A stretch of DNA of 64,000 nucleotides from Adiantum capillus-veneris. Lineage: Eukaryota > Streptophyta > Polypodiopsida > Polypodiales > Pteridaceae. Of the stretch, positions 13,189-25,139 are shown piece by piece (position 1 is the first letter of the stretch; each line of letters begins with the position of its first letter). Position numbers and translations under genes: made by a program. Where the stretch lies: the NCBI GenBank assembly GCA_014529385.2, contig CM043949.1, positions 144,595,850 through 144,659,849 of the forward strand, in the 5' to 3' direction. A model generated the notes under the pieces. It saw nothing but the letters and a program-made list of their open reading frames with translations. It was not told the DNA's origin and made no database searches.

Positions 13189-14149
13189 AAGTAAAAGCAA
13201 AACTGCATTATCAAAATACTAGATAGGACGCTTCAACGGGAGGGACTCAGGCATCAGCAGATCTGCATTGTAAGGTTTCCAGTTTTCGAAACCTTCAAAA
13301 CTGTACTAAGCTTGAAAAACTTAATGGAAAACACTATTGCAGGACTCCAAACACTATTAATTTCGGTATTTTTGGAATTATAAGCAAAGCTTTACTATGT
13401 TTAGAAATTTTCAGAATCTGATTCCGATAAAAACGGGAACAGTTACGGATCCTGGAAAATTACCATAGAAATTTAATTAATAACAAAAATTGGATCGTTT
13501 CATTATTAATCATTAGCAAAGACTTCTTTACACTAAGGTTCTAGAGTTAGATAGAAAATTCCAAATTTCATCATTAAAGATCTGCAAAAATCAACTAGGC
13601 AAATTCTGGAAGGTATGGGGTGAGTATGGAAGCTGGGGAAACTTGTCAGGAGCAGTGATGGCTGAAAATGGCGCAAATTTCAAGCTAGGGGGCTGCTTGG
13701 ACTAGGGGAAAGCTGCCAAAATCTGCCAGATGCCTAGAAAAAGTTATAAATAGGACCTTTCTCTTCATATTTTGTTAAACTCGGAGCCTTGAGAATTTCT
13801 CTCTCATCTAGGGAGAAACACTACGCAGAAATCATTAGATTTTAATCTCTAATTGATTAACCCTAACGGTAATTAACCTAATCCTTCTTAATTAGCAAGG
13901 TTAGATTAAGATAAATTGTTAATAAATCACAGATTAGGCCTATGCATGCTTCTTAAACCTCTTTAAACTAATTAATCTCTATTGATTATTATAATTAAGC
14001 TTAGTAATACTAAGCTAATTATTTATCCTATCATATTAGGACAGAATTTAGCCAATTTAACCATGAATTAATGGTAAAAATATTAATTAGAATTAGATTA
14101 AGTTGAATTATTTATCAGAGATACATTAGACAGTTATTAATCTAGGAAA
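13189..14149. other. AT-rich region with a promoter-like TATA box
   Basis: No gene. TATAAATAGG at about 13745 precedes a sequence resembling a transcript start region ahead of the tandem array and a gag-like ATG at 15267. It may be the 5' part (LTR or leader) of a retrotransposon whose ends I cannot define. Confidence 0.3.
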
Positions 14150-15110
14150 ATTATTCTATAATTTTTTGAGAAGTTTTCCTAATTAACTAGGCCTAATTAC
14201 TCTGTTTTTTGAACAATTTTAATAGGGGAAATTAGTAAATGGAATTCAAATACTTCCATATAATTATCACTGGATAATTAGGTGTTCAAGAACCCTTGAT
14301 AATTAGGAGAAGTTTAGAAAATTAAATTAGCTGATTACTTTAGCTAAAATAACTTGTGTTTTGAGCAATTTAAATAAGGGAAATTAGTAAATGGAATTCA
14401 AATGCTGTCATATAATTATCAGGGGTTAATTAAGTATTCAAGAACCTGTGATAATTAGGAGAAGTTCAGAAAGTTAATTTAGCTAAGTACTTTAGCTAAA
14501 ATACTCTATTTTTTGAGCAATTTAAATAAGGGAAATTAGTAAATGGAATTCAAATGCTTCCATATAATTATTAGTGGTTAATTAAGTGTTCAAGAAATTG
14601 TGATAACTAGAAGAAGTTCAGAAAATTAATCTAGATAATTACTTTAGCTAAAATACCCTATTTTTTGAGAAATTTAAATAAGGGAAATTAGAAAATGGAA
14701 TTCAAATGCTATGATATAATTATCAGTGGTTTATTAGGTGTTCAAGATCTCATGATAATTAGGAGAAGGTCAGAAAATTAATCTACCTAATTAATTTAGC
14801 TAAAATACGTTGTTTTTTGAGAAATTTAAATAGGTAAATAGATTTAAATCAAATTGAGATGTTTATCAAAGGTTTATTAGACCTCAAGGAACCCGTGGTA
14901 ACTAGGCTACGATTAGAAAATTAGTTTAACTATATATCCCAGTAAAATTACTCCAATTTTTGGGGAAAATAAAAAGGGAAATATAGTAAAGTAAATAGAA
15001 ACCCTTTGATATCAATACCAGAGAAGGAATATACCTTGGGAAATCTATGATAATTATCCTAACCTTAGATAAATAGTTTAGGTACGTATTTTGGTCAAAA
15101 GTAACCAATT
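14150..15110 (+). repeat. Tandem array with about 150 bp unit, six degenerating copies
   Basis: The phrase TTTTTTGAGCAATTTAAATA (with variants) recurs near 14205, 14353, 14508, 14659, 14812 and 14958. Each is followed by GGGAAATTAGTAAATGG and then GTTCAAGAACC...GATAATTAGGAGAAG. The middle copies are most alike and the outer ones degenerate, the usual pattern of unequal exchange. It lies in the leader upstream of a short gag-like ORF, a place where plant gypsy elements often carry variable minisatellites. Confidence 0.85.
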
Positions 15111-15266
15111 TTTTTATCTAATGGAGAAGAAAAGTTAAGAAATAAAATTATCTAAGTGCCAAAGAATTAACCGAGGTCCAAAATCCTTATTTTTGGTAAA
15201 AAAGGAAAAATAAATGTTATTCAATTAATCCTCTAATGGATTAAGTCTTTTTATAAGGCTGCCGAA

Positions 15267-15461
15267 ATGGTTCCCAAGAGAACCAGGGGGAACCCTTTGA
15301 CTGAAGATGAAGATGTTAGTAACAAACGCAACAAAGCAACTAACGACCATGAAGCAGGGCCTAGCCATAGGCCAATAGAGGAGAGTTTACGGGCACCTGC
15401 CCCACAGCAGATGGACGACCAGTCCCAAGTGGATTTCAATTATGCCATTAATAGCTTTTAG
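15267..15461 (+). CDS. Short basic ORF, possible gag N-terminus (64 aa)
   Basis: The ATG at 15267 opens MVPKRTRGNPLTEDEDVS, a Lys/Arg-rich then acidic, proline-containing start of the kind seen at plant retrotransposon Gag N-termini. A TAG ends it at 15459-15461 and no Gag core follows. It could be a gag fragment of a non-autonomous element that includes the tandem array upstream. I do not recognise the family with certainty. Confidence 0.3.
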   Translation: MVPKRTRGNPLTEDEDVSNKRNKATNDHEAGPSHRPIEESLRAPAPQQMDDQSQVDFNYAINSF

Positions 15462-16584
15462 AGTTCATTTTAAGTTAAGCATTGCATACGTAAGGTTAGG
15501 AAGGAAAAAAAAACTGGCTGTAAGTGGAAGGTAACTTCTACAAAACCCGCGAGCAATGATTGTAATTAGGAAAGGACTGATTGGGTTATGACTGGTTGAA
15601 ATAGGAAAGAAATGTTTGGTCATCCTTAAGACAGCTTGTCTCAAGACACCTCTGATTCCTTGGAAATATTTTACTCCAGGTAATGAGTAATGATGGAGAT
15701 ACCATCATGGAGGAGTCGGTTACCTCGGCACGTGTGGAGTCTTTACCCCGTGCTTATTTATGTTTATGGATAGTACTTTTAAGTTTATCCTAGAGGAACC
15801 GCCCGGTTGTATAGGCAACTGGTTTTGGCGTATGGGCGCCCGGACTTTGGGTGAAGACTTTCCACCCCGGATATATAAATAAGACCCTTGTATAGGTGGT
15901 CTTGAGACAAGTTAGTACTGGTCAGTGATACCTTAAAATGACAGTACCTTGTCTTAAGTTTAAAGATGTCCGTTTTGTGAAAGAATGTCTTCAATGCTGT
16001 TTTCAAAGGTAGTCTTAAGGAAATGCAGTTTGAAAAGTTAAAAAAGAATCATTATTTTAATTGTGAAAAGAATGTGGTAGTAATTAAACAACAATAGAAT
16101 CATGTGTGAGTGCGGGGTGGTAAGTGGGGATTGACTAAGGTTGTCAATCACAGACGGGTGGACCTGATTAGTCAGGTAACTATCCATTCCCGCGCACTAA
16201 AACGATTAGAAACTTGTTCACTTGGACAAGGAATCCACCAGCGACTGTGCGCTCACATATGCTAGAGGGAAAAAAGCGTTGGCTAAGGAAACCTTAATCT
16301 AAAGGATGAAGATTTAGGGCCGGAATTTTTTTTAGGGTCCCGTTTCCTCTGCGAGATAGGACTAGGTCTCTTCTAGGGTTATAAACCTAAACCATTGTCA
16401 ATGGTAAGGGTGAATTCCCTGGAACTTTCCTTGTTTAAAGACTTTGACCTTAGTAGGCCTAGAGACCTGTCAAAGGTTCCATCTCGGTTTTGGTGTCGGC
16501 GGTTTTGGAGCCTTACATGCATCTAGCAAAAATTGGGCTTAGAGCTGACCTAAGTATACAAAGGAGTGAGGTAAACCAAGTGAC
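15462..16584. other. No gene; possible LTR or leader sequence
   Basis: No ORF with a motif. The sequence has GC-rich patches (for example GGGCGCCCGG near 15835) and a TATATAAATAAG at about 15870, which may belong to an LTR. I could not find a second copy in the window to prove LTR status. Confidence 0.3.
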
Positions 16585-16599
16585 TTGAGAGTTGGAGGT

Positions 16600-16887
16600 C
16601 TATTGAGGGTGGGAGAGGGGAGGACTCCGATGGCTGCAAGCACTACTCTCAGAATGGTGAGAACATGGCCAACGTCCAAACTCCACAACGCCACTCACCA
16701 AATCCTGCACCGCGATGTACAAGGTTCCACTGACCAATATCAACACTCCGGACAGCTTACCAGTGACATCATTGATGAGATGCAAAATCACCTCGTCCGC
16801 ATCCTCCAACACTACATTCAAGATTTGGCACACCGCCAGCGTCAAATTTTGCAGTGGCAGCACAATCGTCACCGTGATCACAGACAC
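16600..16887 (-). CDS. Hydrophobic ORF, possible captured gene fragment (95 aa)
   Basis: On the minus strand this frame predicts alternating hydrophobic stretches (VITVTIVLPLQNLTLAVCQI, then GVLILVSGTLYIAVQDLVSG). A further frame extension toward 17010 is broken by stops. Base composition is more GC-rich than the flanks. I recognise no family. It could be an exon of a host gene picked up by a transposon, or simply chance. Confidence 0.2.
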   Translation of the reverse strand: MSVITVTIVLPLQNLTLAVCQILNVVLEDADEVILHLINDVTGKLSGVLILVSGTLYIAVQDLVSGVVEFGRWPCSHHSESSACSHRSPPLSHPQ

Positions 16888-17304
16888 ATGATTGGAGAAA
16901 GCTACTGCCTATATATATAAGCCAACACCGGTCAGAATGGCCAAGAAAAGTCCAGGACCTTCATCTCATATGGAGATCCCTGCAGCCCTTGATATTGGTC
17001 CTCATGCACACCAGCTCATGCTACCCACTTCATATAATCCTGCAAACAACCTTCTAAAGCATCACCCCAACCCAACTTGCTCCCTGTCTGCAACAAAGGC
17101 CTTCTCTTCTCCAGAATACTTGGCTCTCATGAGTAGTAGTGCCCACTTCACCTGCAAATCCCCACCCCTGTTCAACTCTTATCTTTTCCTCTCCTGCCGC
17201 TGCTTTCTCCAGTCTCTGCGGCCCTTTGGCCTTCCATTTGCAAAGTATGGGAGGCCCGTGATAAGCACGAGGGTTGGATATACAAAAGGGAGCACCATTT
17301 AGAG

Positions 17305-17308
17305 GCAG

Positions 17309-17359
<51 letters not shown>

Positions 17360-17560
17360 GTTGTTGGACACTCTGTCTCTCGGTGTCGCATCTGGGGAGG
17401 GCTGGAGCCTCCCCATCATCCGCGTGCGCGGACGATCGGGAGCCTCCAGCCCTCCCCCCTTTTTTGGAGACATTTGCATTCCAAAAAGTACAAACATACA
17501 ACATTCCCTTTAGAGCCGAGTCACGCTTTGTTGCATCTAGGAGATTAATTACGTTTAGGG
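17305..17560 (+). repeat. CT-hairpin repeat, copy 1
   Basis: A (CT)n tract (about 17311-17356) is followed by a GC-rich inverted repeat at about 17397-17455 (arms AGGGCTGGAGCCTCCC and GGGAGCCTCCAGCCCT), a T-run, then GAGACATTTGC and an ACATACAACATTCCCTTTAG tail. The same order recurs three times at 21.4-22.4 kb. Confidence 0.85.
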
Positions 17561-18196
17561 GAGAGCTTTCTAAACAATTAGTCCCACTAGCGCATAAAAA
17601 GTGGACACTTTAAAGTGAATTGGCTAAATATGAAAGAAAAGGGAAACGTGCAAGTGGAGATATGAAAATGGTACAATTTTGATTGGTTAGTATCATCGAA
17701 ATGCACGTAGTGCTTGGAGAAAAAGAAATATTTGCAACTCTACTACAAAAAAGGAACGCGTCCCCTTAATCTTACTAAAAACAAATTCCAAAAGTGTGAC
17801 TACTATTTAAGAAGGCCTCCCTCATACCACTAATCTCATACCACTAATCTCGGCTCTTACTATAGATTCCTTTTTGAAATTAACTAAGGCTGGGTTCAGA
17901 CTGCGCAGCGGCACAATCGGCAACATTTGCTGCAGCAATAGTGTACGCAACGGGTTCACAGTGGGCAGTGGCAGAGGGTGTCCTTACTTGCCAACGCACG
18001 GCACAAGCTTGCAACGTCTCTTCCGACCCAAAACCCCCCTCCCCCCCCATGGCGCTTCCACCCTCCACGTAGGAGAGAGGGACCCCTTGCCTTTAGCGTT
18101 CCAAAGGAAAGCCCTTTTCCCAAATTAAGGAAATCCCTTCCCCACCCCTCCTAAAAAAAAAATAAACGGCTCTCCAAGTTGCAACGTTCACAAATC

Positions 18197-18197
<1 letters not shown>

Positions 18198-18236
<39 letters not shown>
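18198..18236. repeat. Poly-C run
   Basis: About 39 consecutive C residues in the 5' non-coding part of the Harbinger element. Runs of this length are unstable and often misassembled. Confidence 0.95.
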
Positions 18237-18237
<1 letters not shown>

Positions 18238-18676
18238 CCCCCGCACCCCTTTTCAACTCCTTATAAAAATGGCAAATTAGCCTTTCAAGCTTTGTCACAT
18301 CAACACAGAGATCAAGGAGGTCATGCCCTTTCTCATTTGAGGTGCATCCACACAGTAAGCTCTCTGTTTTGCATTTGAAGGCCTCTTCAAGCAAGCTCAA
18401 GGCCATGGTCATTTACATTTGAGGGCTTTTCATGCATAATGAGTTTTCTTAAGATTCCAAATTTATTTCACATGCTGTTTATTTTTTATGCTCTATGAGG
18501 TACCAACATTTTTTAAATGGCGTTCTTGTAGGGTTGAAGTGTTACGAGGCCGACGGAAGTGCAAATCAATTCATTAAGGTTGCTATGACTTTTGCGATTC
18601 GCACTTTCATGCATTGATCTCAACTTTGTGTGCATATCTTTAACATTGTTTTTTTTTTTTTTGCGTTGTAGATACC

Positions 18677-19786
18677 ATGGACTCCAACCCAAATCAATTT
18701 TTCGACTCTCAACGTGAAGACGACGACCCTATTCTTTCCCAACCTCCATTTTCTCAATCCACTTTCTATCCATTTCCCCACCCTTCTTTCCATATGCCAC
18801 CTCATGGCTACCAAGCCATGATGAACTCTCCCTCCATCTCTCCAAATTCTCCCTTTATGTTTAGACCCCCGAATTATGGATCTCAAATTCTACCACCTCA
18901 TCCCTCTCCTTCTCTAAATGCTCATAGCTCACATTCTCCTATGGCTACAAACCCTTCTCATCTCTCGCCCCCTTTGAGTGCCACTAGTCCTAACTCCAAT
19001 ATGGAGTCCGCCCCGGATCATGTGGCATCCACTCCATCACCCAACCCAACCCCTAATCCCATGCGAGCTTCACAACCCAAGGCAAGCCGTGCCAAATCGT
19101 CGAAGAGGAAGGAAGTCACCAACGAGGAGGTTGTGCTACAAAACCAAACCGCAACAAAGAAGCCCAAAGCCTCGAAGAATAAGAGCACCGTCGACTTGGA
19201 AGATGATGATGACGGCGACAACAAGAAAAGCAAGTGGAAAGATTGGTGGGTGGACCAACTCATTCATATCCGGGGGGGCATGAATGAGGAGTTCAATAAT
19301 CCCGAGAAGCAAGGGATTAATTTATGGGCAAAGGTGGCTACTAAACTAGCCGCCACCTACCCTGACTTTGATAAAGATAGTGAAAGTTGCCGTAAAAAGT
19401 GGCAAGCAGTATTGCAACAATACCGTTAGGATAAAGCCCATAACTCAATTTCTGGTAATGATAGGAGGCATATATGCAAATGGTTTGACATAGTGGATGA
19501 ATACTACCACACCAGAGCCACTGTTACGCCTGTTAGCCACGCTTCTTCATCAACAATGAAGGATGTTACCCCAACAACTGGTGACACCTTAGAAGAACAC
19601 TCCTCCCCATATCAAGAGAAGACCCAACCCACCATGTCCTCAAGCCGAAAAGTTGCTCCGAAGTATGAGGAGTCCTTGGCCGAGATGGAAATATCCAAGG
19701 AAATGGCTCTCTATTGTGCATGGTTGTGTTCTTTAGCCATTTATGAATTGCTAAAGGAGCCCAGCCTGGCAATGATGAGTCCATAG
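18677..19786 (+). pseudogene. Harbinger ORF1: Myb/SANT-like DNA-binding protein with one stop
   Basis: The ATG at 18677 opens MDSNPNQFFDSQ. A Pro/Ser-rich low-complexity region covers roughly residues 15-130, then a basic nuclear-type segment (KSSKRKEV, KKPKASKNK). The trihelix-like domain is at about 185-250, with DWWVDQLIHIRGGMN, WAKVATKLAATYPDF and CRKKWQAVLQQY. In PIF/Harbinger elements this accessory protein helps the transposase enter the nucleus and bind the ends. An in-frame TAG at 19427 interrupts it just after the domain. The frame continues (HICKWFDIVDEYYHTR) to the TAG at 19784-19786. The lone stop suggests recent inactivation, unless the short form still works. Confidence 0.75.
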
Positions 19787-19815
19787 TGCAAACTTGGTTG
19801 CATGTTTGTGAGAGC

Positions 19816-21072
19816 ATGGCACGATCTGTAAGCCTCAAGAAGATTGCCAACCGAAGGAGGGGCCATGAACGACGGCGAACGTGGGCATACCCACGTTCAC
19901 AAGGCTTTGTCCGATGCTATCTCCTAAGTGCTTATAATGCTAGCATGTTCAAGCGTCGTCTAAGGGTCAACAAAGAAACCTTCAATTACCTTTGTGGGAA
20001 GCTTGCACCTTTCATGCAGAAGAAATCCACAAACTTTCGCAAGAGTGTGCCTATAGAAGATAGAGTAGCCATCGCTCTTACCAAACTTGCTACTAGCGAT
20101 GGACTCTTGGGCCTTGGTGACACTTATGGATGTGCCAAAAGTACATCTTGGGGAATTGTACTTGATTTTTGCAAGGCAATCGTGAAATCTGGCCTTAGGG
20201 ATATGTACATCAGATGGCCTTCAAGCTCTCGACTTGCAACATTGGCGCGTGAGTTTGAAGCAGCAAGAGGAATCCCCTTTGTTGTTGGTGCGATAGATGG
20301 TTCGCACATTCCCATCATTGCACCAAGGGAAAACCATGTCGACTACTTCAATCGAAAAGGTTTCCACTCTATTTTGCTGCAACTAACAATATCTGCTAAT
20401 TGTTCAATATGGAATTTTGATATTGGATGGGCCAGATCAATGCATGACTCTAGAAGTGAGCTAGGTCAAAGATGTGCAAAAGGGGAACTAGGCAACTACT
20501 ATCTAGTTGGTGATTGCGCTTATCTGGCATGGCCATATATGCTAGTGCCTTTCAAAGGGTGCAAGGAAGGGTTGTCACGTCTCAAGTACTACTGGAATTT
20601 CATTCAATCAAGTACAAGGATGCCAGTTGAGAGAGCTTTTGGAATGTTGAAGGCAAGGTTTAGAATTTTGTTAAAAAGATGTGACATGAATCTATGCTAT
20701 GTGCCAGATCTTGTAGCAGCTTGTCTTGTGCTCCACAACCTTTGTATTTTCCATGGAGAATCTTTTGATATGGAGTGGGTGAGGGAGGCAAAAGCAGAAT
20801 TGGTGGGTCACGGTGGACGTGCGGTAGAGGATCGACGAGCAGGTGCTACATACATGATGGAGCTTATGGCAACACGGGATGTCGGAATAGAGGAGGCTAT
20901 GGAGCGTGCACAATGCAGCGATGAAGGAGGCTCCAATGACCTTGGAGTAGGATCCGAGAGGAGGGACAATATTGCAAAGGCAATGTACAAAGAGCATGCA
21001 CGGATGAATGTCCAAGAATTTTTTGGAAATGAGGCTTTGGAGGAAGTAGATTCATCATCATTTTCAAGTTAG
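19816..21072 (+). CDS. PIF/Harbinger DDE transposase, apparently intact
   Basis: First ATG at 19816 (the open frame extends 30 bases further up without an ATG), ending with TAG at 21070-21072; 418 aa. All three catalytic positions are visible in family-typical contexts: VVGAIDGSHIPI (first Asp), YYLVGDCAYLAWPYMLVPF (second Asp) and STRMPVERAFGMLKARFRIL (Glu). The N-terminal helix-turn-helix-like part includes FNYLCGKLAPFM and IALTKLATSDGLLGLGDTYG. DFDIGWARSMHDSR matches the conserved block between the Asp residues, which looks a little short after it. The C-terminal tail is acidic and Ser-rich. The enzyme cuts and joins the element ends. With ORF1 interrupted, activity would need ORF1 in trans. 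Confidence 0.85.
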   Translation: MARSVSLKKIANRRRGHERRRTWAYPRSQGFVRCYLLSAYNASMFKRRLRVNKETFNYLCGKLAPFMQKKSTNFRKSVPIEDRVAIALTKLATSDGLLGLGDTYGCAKSTSWGIVLDFCKAIVKSGLRDMYIRWPSSSRLATLAREFEAARGIPFVVGAIDGSHIPIIAPRENHVDYFNRKGFHSILLQLTISANCSIWNFDIGWARSMHDSRSELGQRCAKGELGNYYLVGDCAYLAWPYMLVPFKGCKEGLSRLKYYWNFIQSSTRMPVERAFGMLKARFRILLKRCDMNLCYVPDLVAACLVLHNLCIFHGESFDMEWVREAKAELVGHGGRAVEDRRAGATYMMELMATRDVGIEEAMERAQCSDEGGSNDLGVGSERRDNIAKAMYKEHARMNVQEFFGNEALEEVDSSSFSS

Positions 21073-21344
21073 AGCTTTTGTAACAAATGCATTCAATTTA
21101 ATAATTTTTATGCTATGGTTTGTACTATGATTTATTGATGCAAATGTTAAATGCTTCAACCTTTCACTCTTTGTTCCGCCGCCGCCCAATGTTTACACAA
21201 GCCGGCGGAAGAAAATCGAGTGACTTTTTCTTCCACCCTCTATGTGAACAAATGGGTGGTGGAAGTGTGCATTATGGAACTCTACCACCAGGAAAAGCTA
21301 CTTTTAGAGGGTCTCTTCCGCCGCCTCAATGTGAACCCAACCTA

Positions 21345-22470
<1,126 letters not shown>

Positions 22471-22639
22471 ATCACTCCATCAAAGAAGTTAAATTCAAAG
22501 TAAACATCTGCTTTAGGCCGTTCACCAGTGGGGATAGGTATTGATCTGCGCATCCTAAACACCCTCCAATGTATGGAAATTTGCACTTTGGACGGGAAAA
22601 CACTGCAACTTTTTCATCAGCAACATGTGAAAAAGGGTT

Positions 22640-23960
22640 TCATATGGAAGAGGCAAAGGAATCAACTATAGTCTTCTACTAAAGCATTGCCATGCATGGT
22701 TCCCTCCCCCAACAGATCTTGTTTCATGATATCATCATACATTTTCTCTCCATTTTCAAGTGGTTGAATGCTAGAACAAGCTTCTAAAAGCGACACAAAG
22801 GTGATTGCACAAAGATGACTACATTAAGGGAGTCCATTATGATGCATTTGCACATAGCAATGAAAAAAGTATCCTTTCAAGTGGTTGAATGCTAGAATAA
22901 GCTTCTAAAATTGACACAAGAGTGACTACATTAAGGGAGCCCATTATGATGCATTTGCTCGTAGCAGCTCAAAGAATCCATATCTTTGCAATGATGGGCA
23001 TACCTCGCAATTAGTGTAGACCAAGGGACCACATCACAATTGGAAGCTTCTCAAATAGTTGTTGAGATTTTATTAGATCATCACATATGGTATACATATC
23101 AACTAATATGTTGCCAAGTGTAGTGACTTTTTTCCAGCAATCCTTGTATGGAAATCTATTCATGAGCTTATTCCCCCAAGTCGATGGATTCTACATTGCC
23201 ACATGCTTTTATTTAATTGACAAAAGTCACCCCATTCAACAAGAAGTCCTCTCTCTGGATCCAATCTAAATAAATCAAAGCATTGATCTTGACCACTTTT
23301 GGCACATCCTGCTAGAAGTGCATTTCAAAAAAAGATTACATTTTGTCACCAAAAGCTTTAGGTGCTTTTCCAAGGGCATGGCAATTGGTGTACATATCAA
23401 CTAACAAAAGTGCCAAACACTACATCACTTCCAAGTAGCCCTTGTGTATAGCTAGCTGTCTATGCCTCTAAGACACCTCAACATGATTGGTGTAATATTT
23501 GTTTATGGAAAACCCCATATAAGAATATCAAAGTGAAAACTTACATCACGCATCCTCCTCCCTAATTTGTACATGAGTTGTGGACATGCTGCTTCTAGAG
23601 GATGAATATTGTTTTTCTTTTTCTCTCCCTTGACTTATAGGGCATAGAAAACAACCCCTTTTCCCTCCATCTATTAACAACCTCTTGCCATACCATATGG
23701 ACACCTCCAAAACATGTTTCTTATGACATTCATCTTTCAGTAAACCACAATAAGAGAAATTCTTCGTGTCAAACTCCCAAATATCATAGCTAGCAGCTTC
23801 TACTTGAAACATTTCCATGCATTCATCATGTCCCTTTGGAACATCTAATGCCCATTTTACACCTTGTAGTTCACAAAAACATTCAGTATTGATCTTTGAC
23901 CATATATACATGAGTAAATCTGAGCCAAGTATTCTCTACACAATGATCATTTGGCCCTAA
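22640..23960 (-). pseudogene. Degenerate PPR gene remnant, copy 2 (inverted)
   Basis: Reverse-complement relative of 10690-12065. On the minus strand, 23911-23546 encodes ELQGVKWALDVPKGHDECME, then FSYCGLLKDECHKKH and VSIWYGKRLL, matching the blocks at 10860-11110. Minus-strand sequence from about 23500 down to 22650 matches the PPR part. This copy is better preserved at the start than copy 1 but still has stops and frameshifts. The two lie 10 kb apart in opposite orientation, with the CT-hairpin family and Harbinger between. Confidence 0.6.
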
Positions 23961-23999
23961 TACCTCCAACTTGTGCCAGCTGTGTCCTCCCTCTTCATT

Positions 24000-24090
24000 C
24001 TTGACCTCCCTTCCCCTGTGACGTCAAACTCTCTTCCCCTGTGACGTCAAATTCCCTTCCCCTTCCCTTCCCCCTGTGATGTCAAACTCT
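24000..24090 (+). repeat. Short tandem units each carrying a TGACGTCA-type site
   Basis: CCCCTGTGACGTCAAACTCTC, CCCCTGTGACGTCAAATTCCC and CCCCTGTGATGTCAAACTCTC occur within 90 bp. TGACGTCA is the palindromic core bound by plant bZIP (TGA/CRE-type) factors. Two of the three copies keep the perfect 8-mer. It sits just outside the inverted PPR copy's 5' side and could be a relic promoter element or simply a minisatellite. Confidence 0.6.
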
Positions 24091-24099
24091 CAATTGGCT

Positions 24100-25135
24100 A
24101 ACATCCCCCTCTTTTTGAAAAAAATACTAGGCATGATATTCACTCAAAATACTTGCAAGGATGCGTTCCCATCAATATCCATTTGCTTGCATTCCTTCTT
24201 CTCTTCATATAATCATCATGCTCTCCATCATGGACTTGAATTGTGGATTCAATCAAAAAAATCTAGCCAAAGAGAATACTATAATAACATCCATACAAGA
24301 TGAATAAGTTTGGAATGCCACGTTTACACCATATATACCATTCATAAGCTTCATCTAGAAGCTTTAGTAGAGGGTATAATGCTTTTGAATGGCATACAAA
24401 TTGGCATCCATCAATGGAAAGTGTCCTAGAGAAGCTCCCTTATTCTAGCATTCTTATGTAATGCTTCAAAAACAAAGTGTACTCATGTTGGGCAAGGCTA
24501 ACAAGCTCTTGAGTGTTTTGAACAAATGCACCATGAGGAAACTATTGTCTACCAACATGTTAAGTTTAAGGTGAGTGTCACTGATATAATGGAAAAATGA
24601 TAGTCTCCTTAAAGTTGAGCATGAATAGGTACATATGCTCTCTCTAGACATTTAATTTTTATGTTTTGACTTGCATCTTTTATGTACATGGTGACCACAT
24701 GACTTGGACACGGCAGTGTGGTGGTTATGTGACTAATAATGTGATTGGAGGTTTGTTATGTGGTATGATATGCATATCATATTGCTACTTGGAATCTAGT
24801 TTGGCTTTGAGGTTTCTTGAGTTGATTTGCTAGGCTACTTTGAGACTATAGCAGATATGCTGTTTGATCTTAGTACTTTATAATATGGCATTGAATCAAA
24901 ACTAATTAGAAATATATAGTTCTTTTTTTAAAGCTACATTTCAAGATAATAAGAGATATGCATGAGCATATATTCCTATAGCAAAGGCATGCAAACATGT
25001 TACACTTGATTGTTTGGTGATTGAAGGATTGTAAAATCTAATGTAGACTTTTATCATGCCACACTAATATTTTAAGATATCGTTAGTGTAATAGGAGAAT
25101 TAAAAAGATTGAAAATAATGTTTCAGTTCCAAAAT
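24100..25135. other. No gene recognised
   Basis: AT-rich with short ORFs only. No protein motif, RNA gene or clear repeat found. Confidence 0.4.
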
Positions 25136-25139
25136 CTCA

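Larger units (their letters stand above)
17886..21344 (+). mobile_element. PIF/Harbinger DNA transposon, near full length
   Basis: The 5' end reads AGGCTGGGTTCAGACTG and the 3' end, reverse-complemented, AGGTTGGGTTCACATTG. These are imperfect terminal inverted repeats that continue into GCGGC-rich subterminal sequence. Inside are the two ORFs typical of the superfamily: a Myb/SANT-like protein and a DDE transposase, both on the plus strand. The 3 bp target duplication expected for the family is not clean (TAA on the left, TAG on the right). The left flank, TAGATTCCTTTTTGAAATT, matches the tail of the CT-hairpin repeats, so the element probably landed in that array. Length about 3.46 kb. Confidence 0.75.

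Noticed and set aside
18188-18412. Minus-strand ORF ending in a poly-Gly run
   Set aside because: The Gly run is the poly-C tract read backwards; the rest lacks any family motif and lies in Harbinger non-coding sequence.
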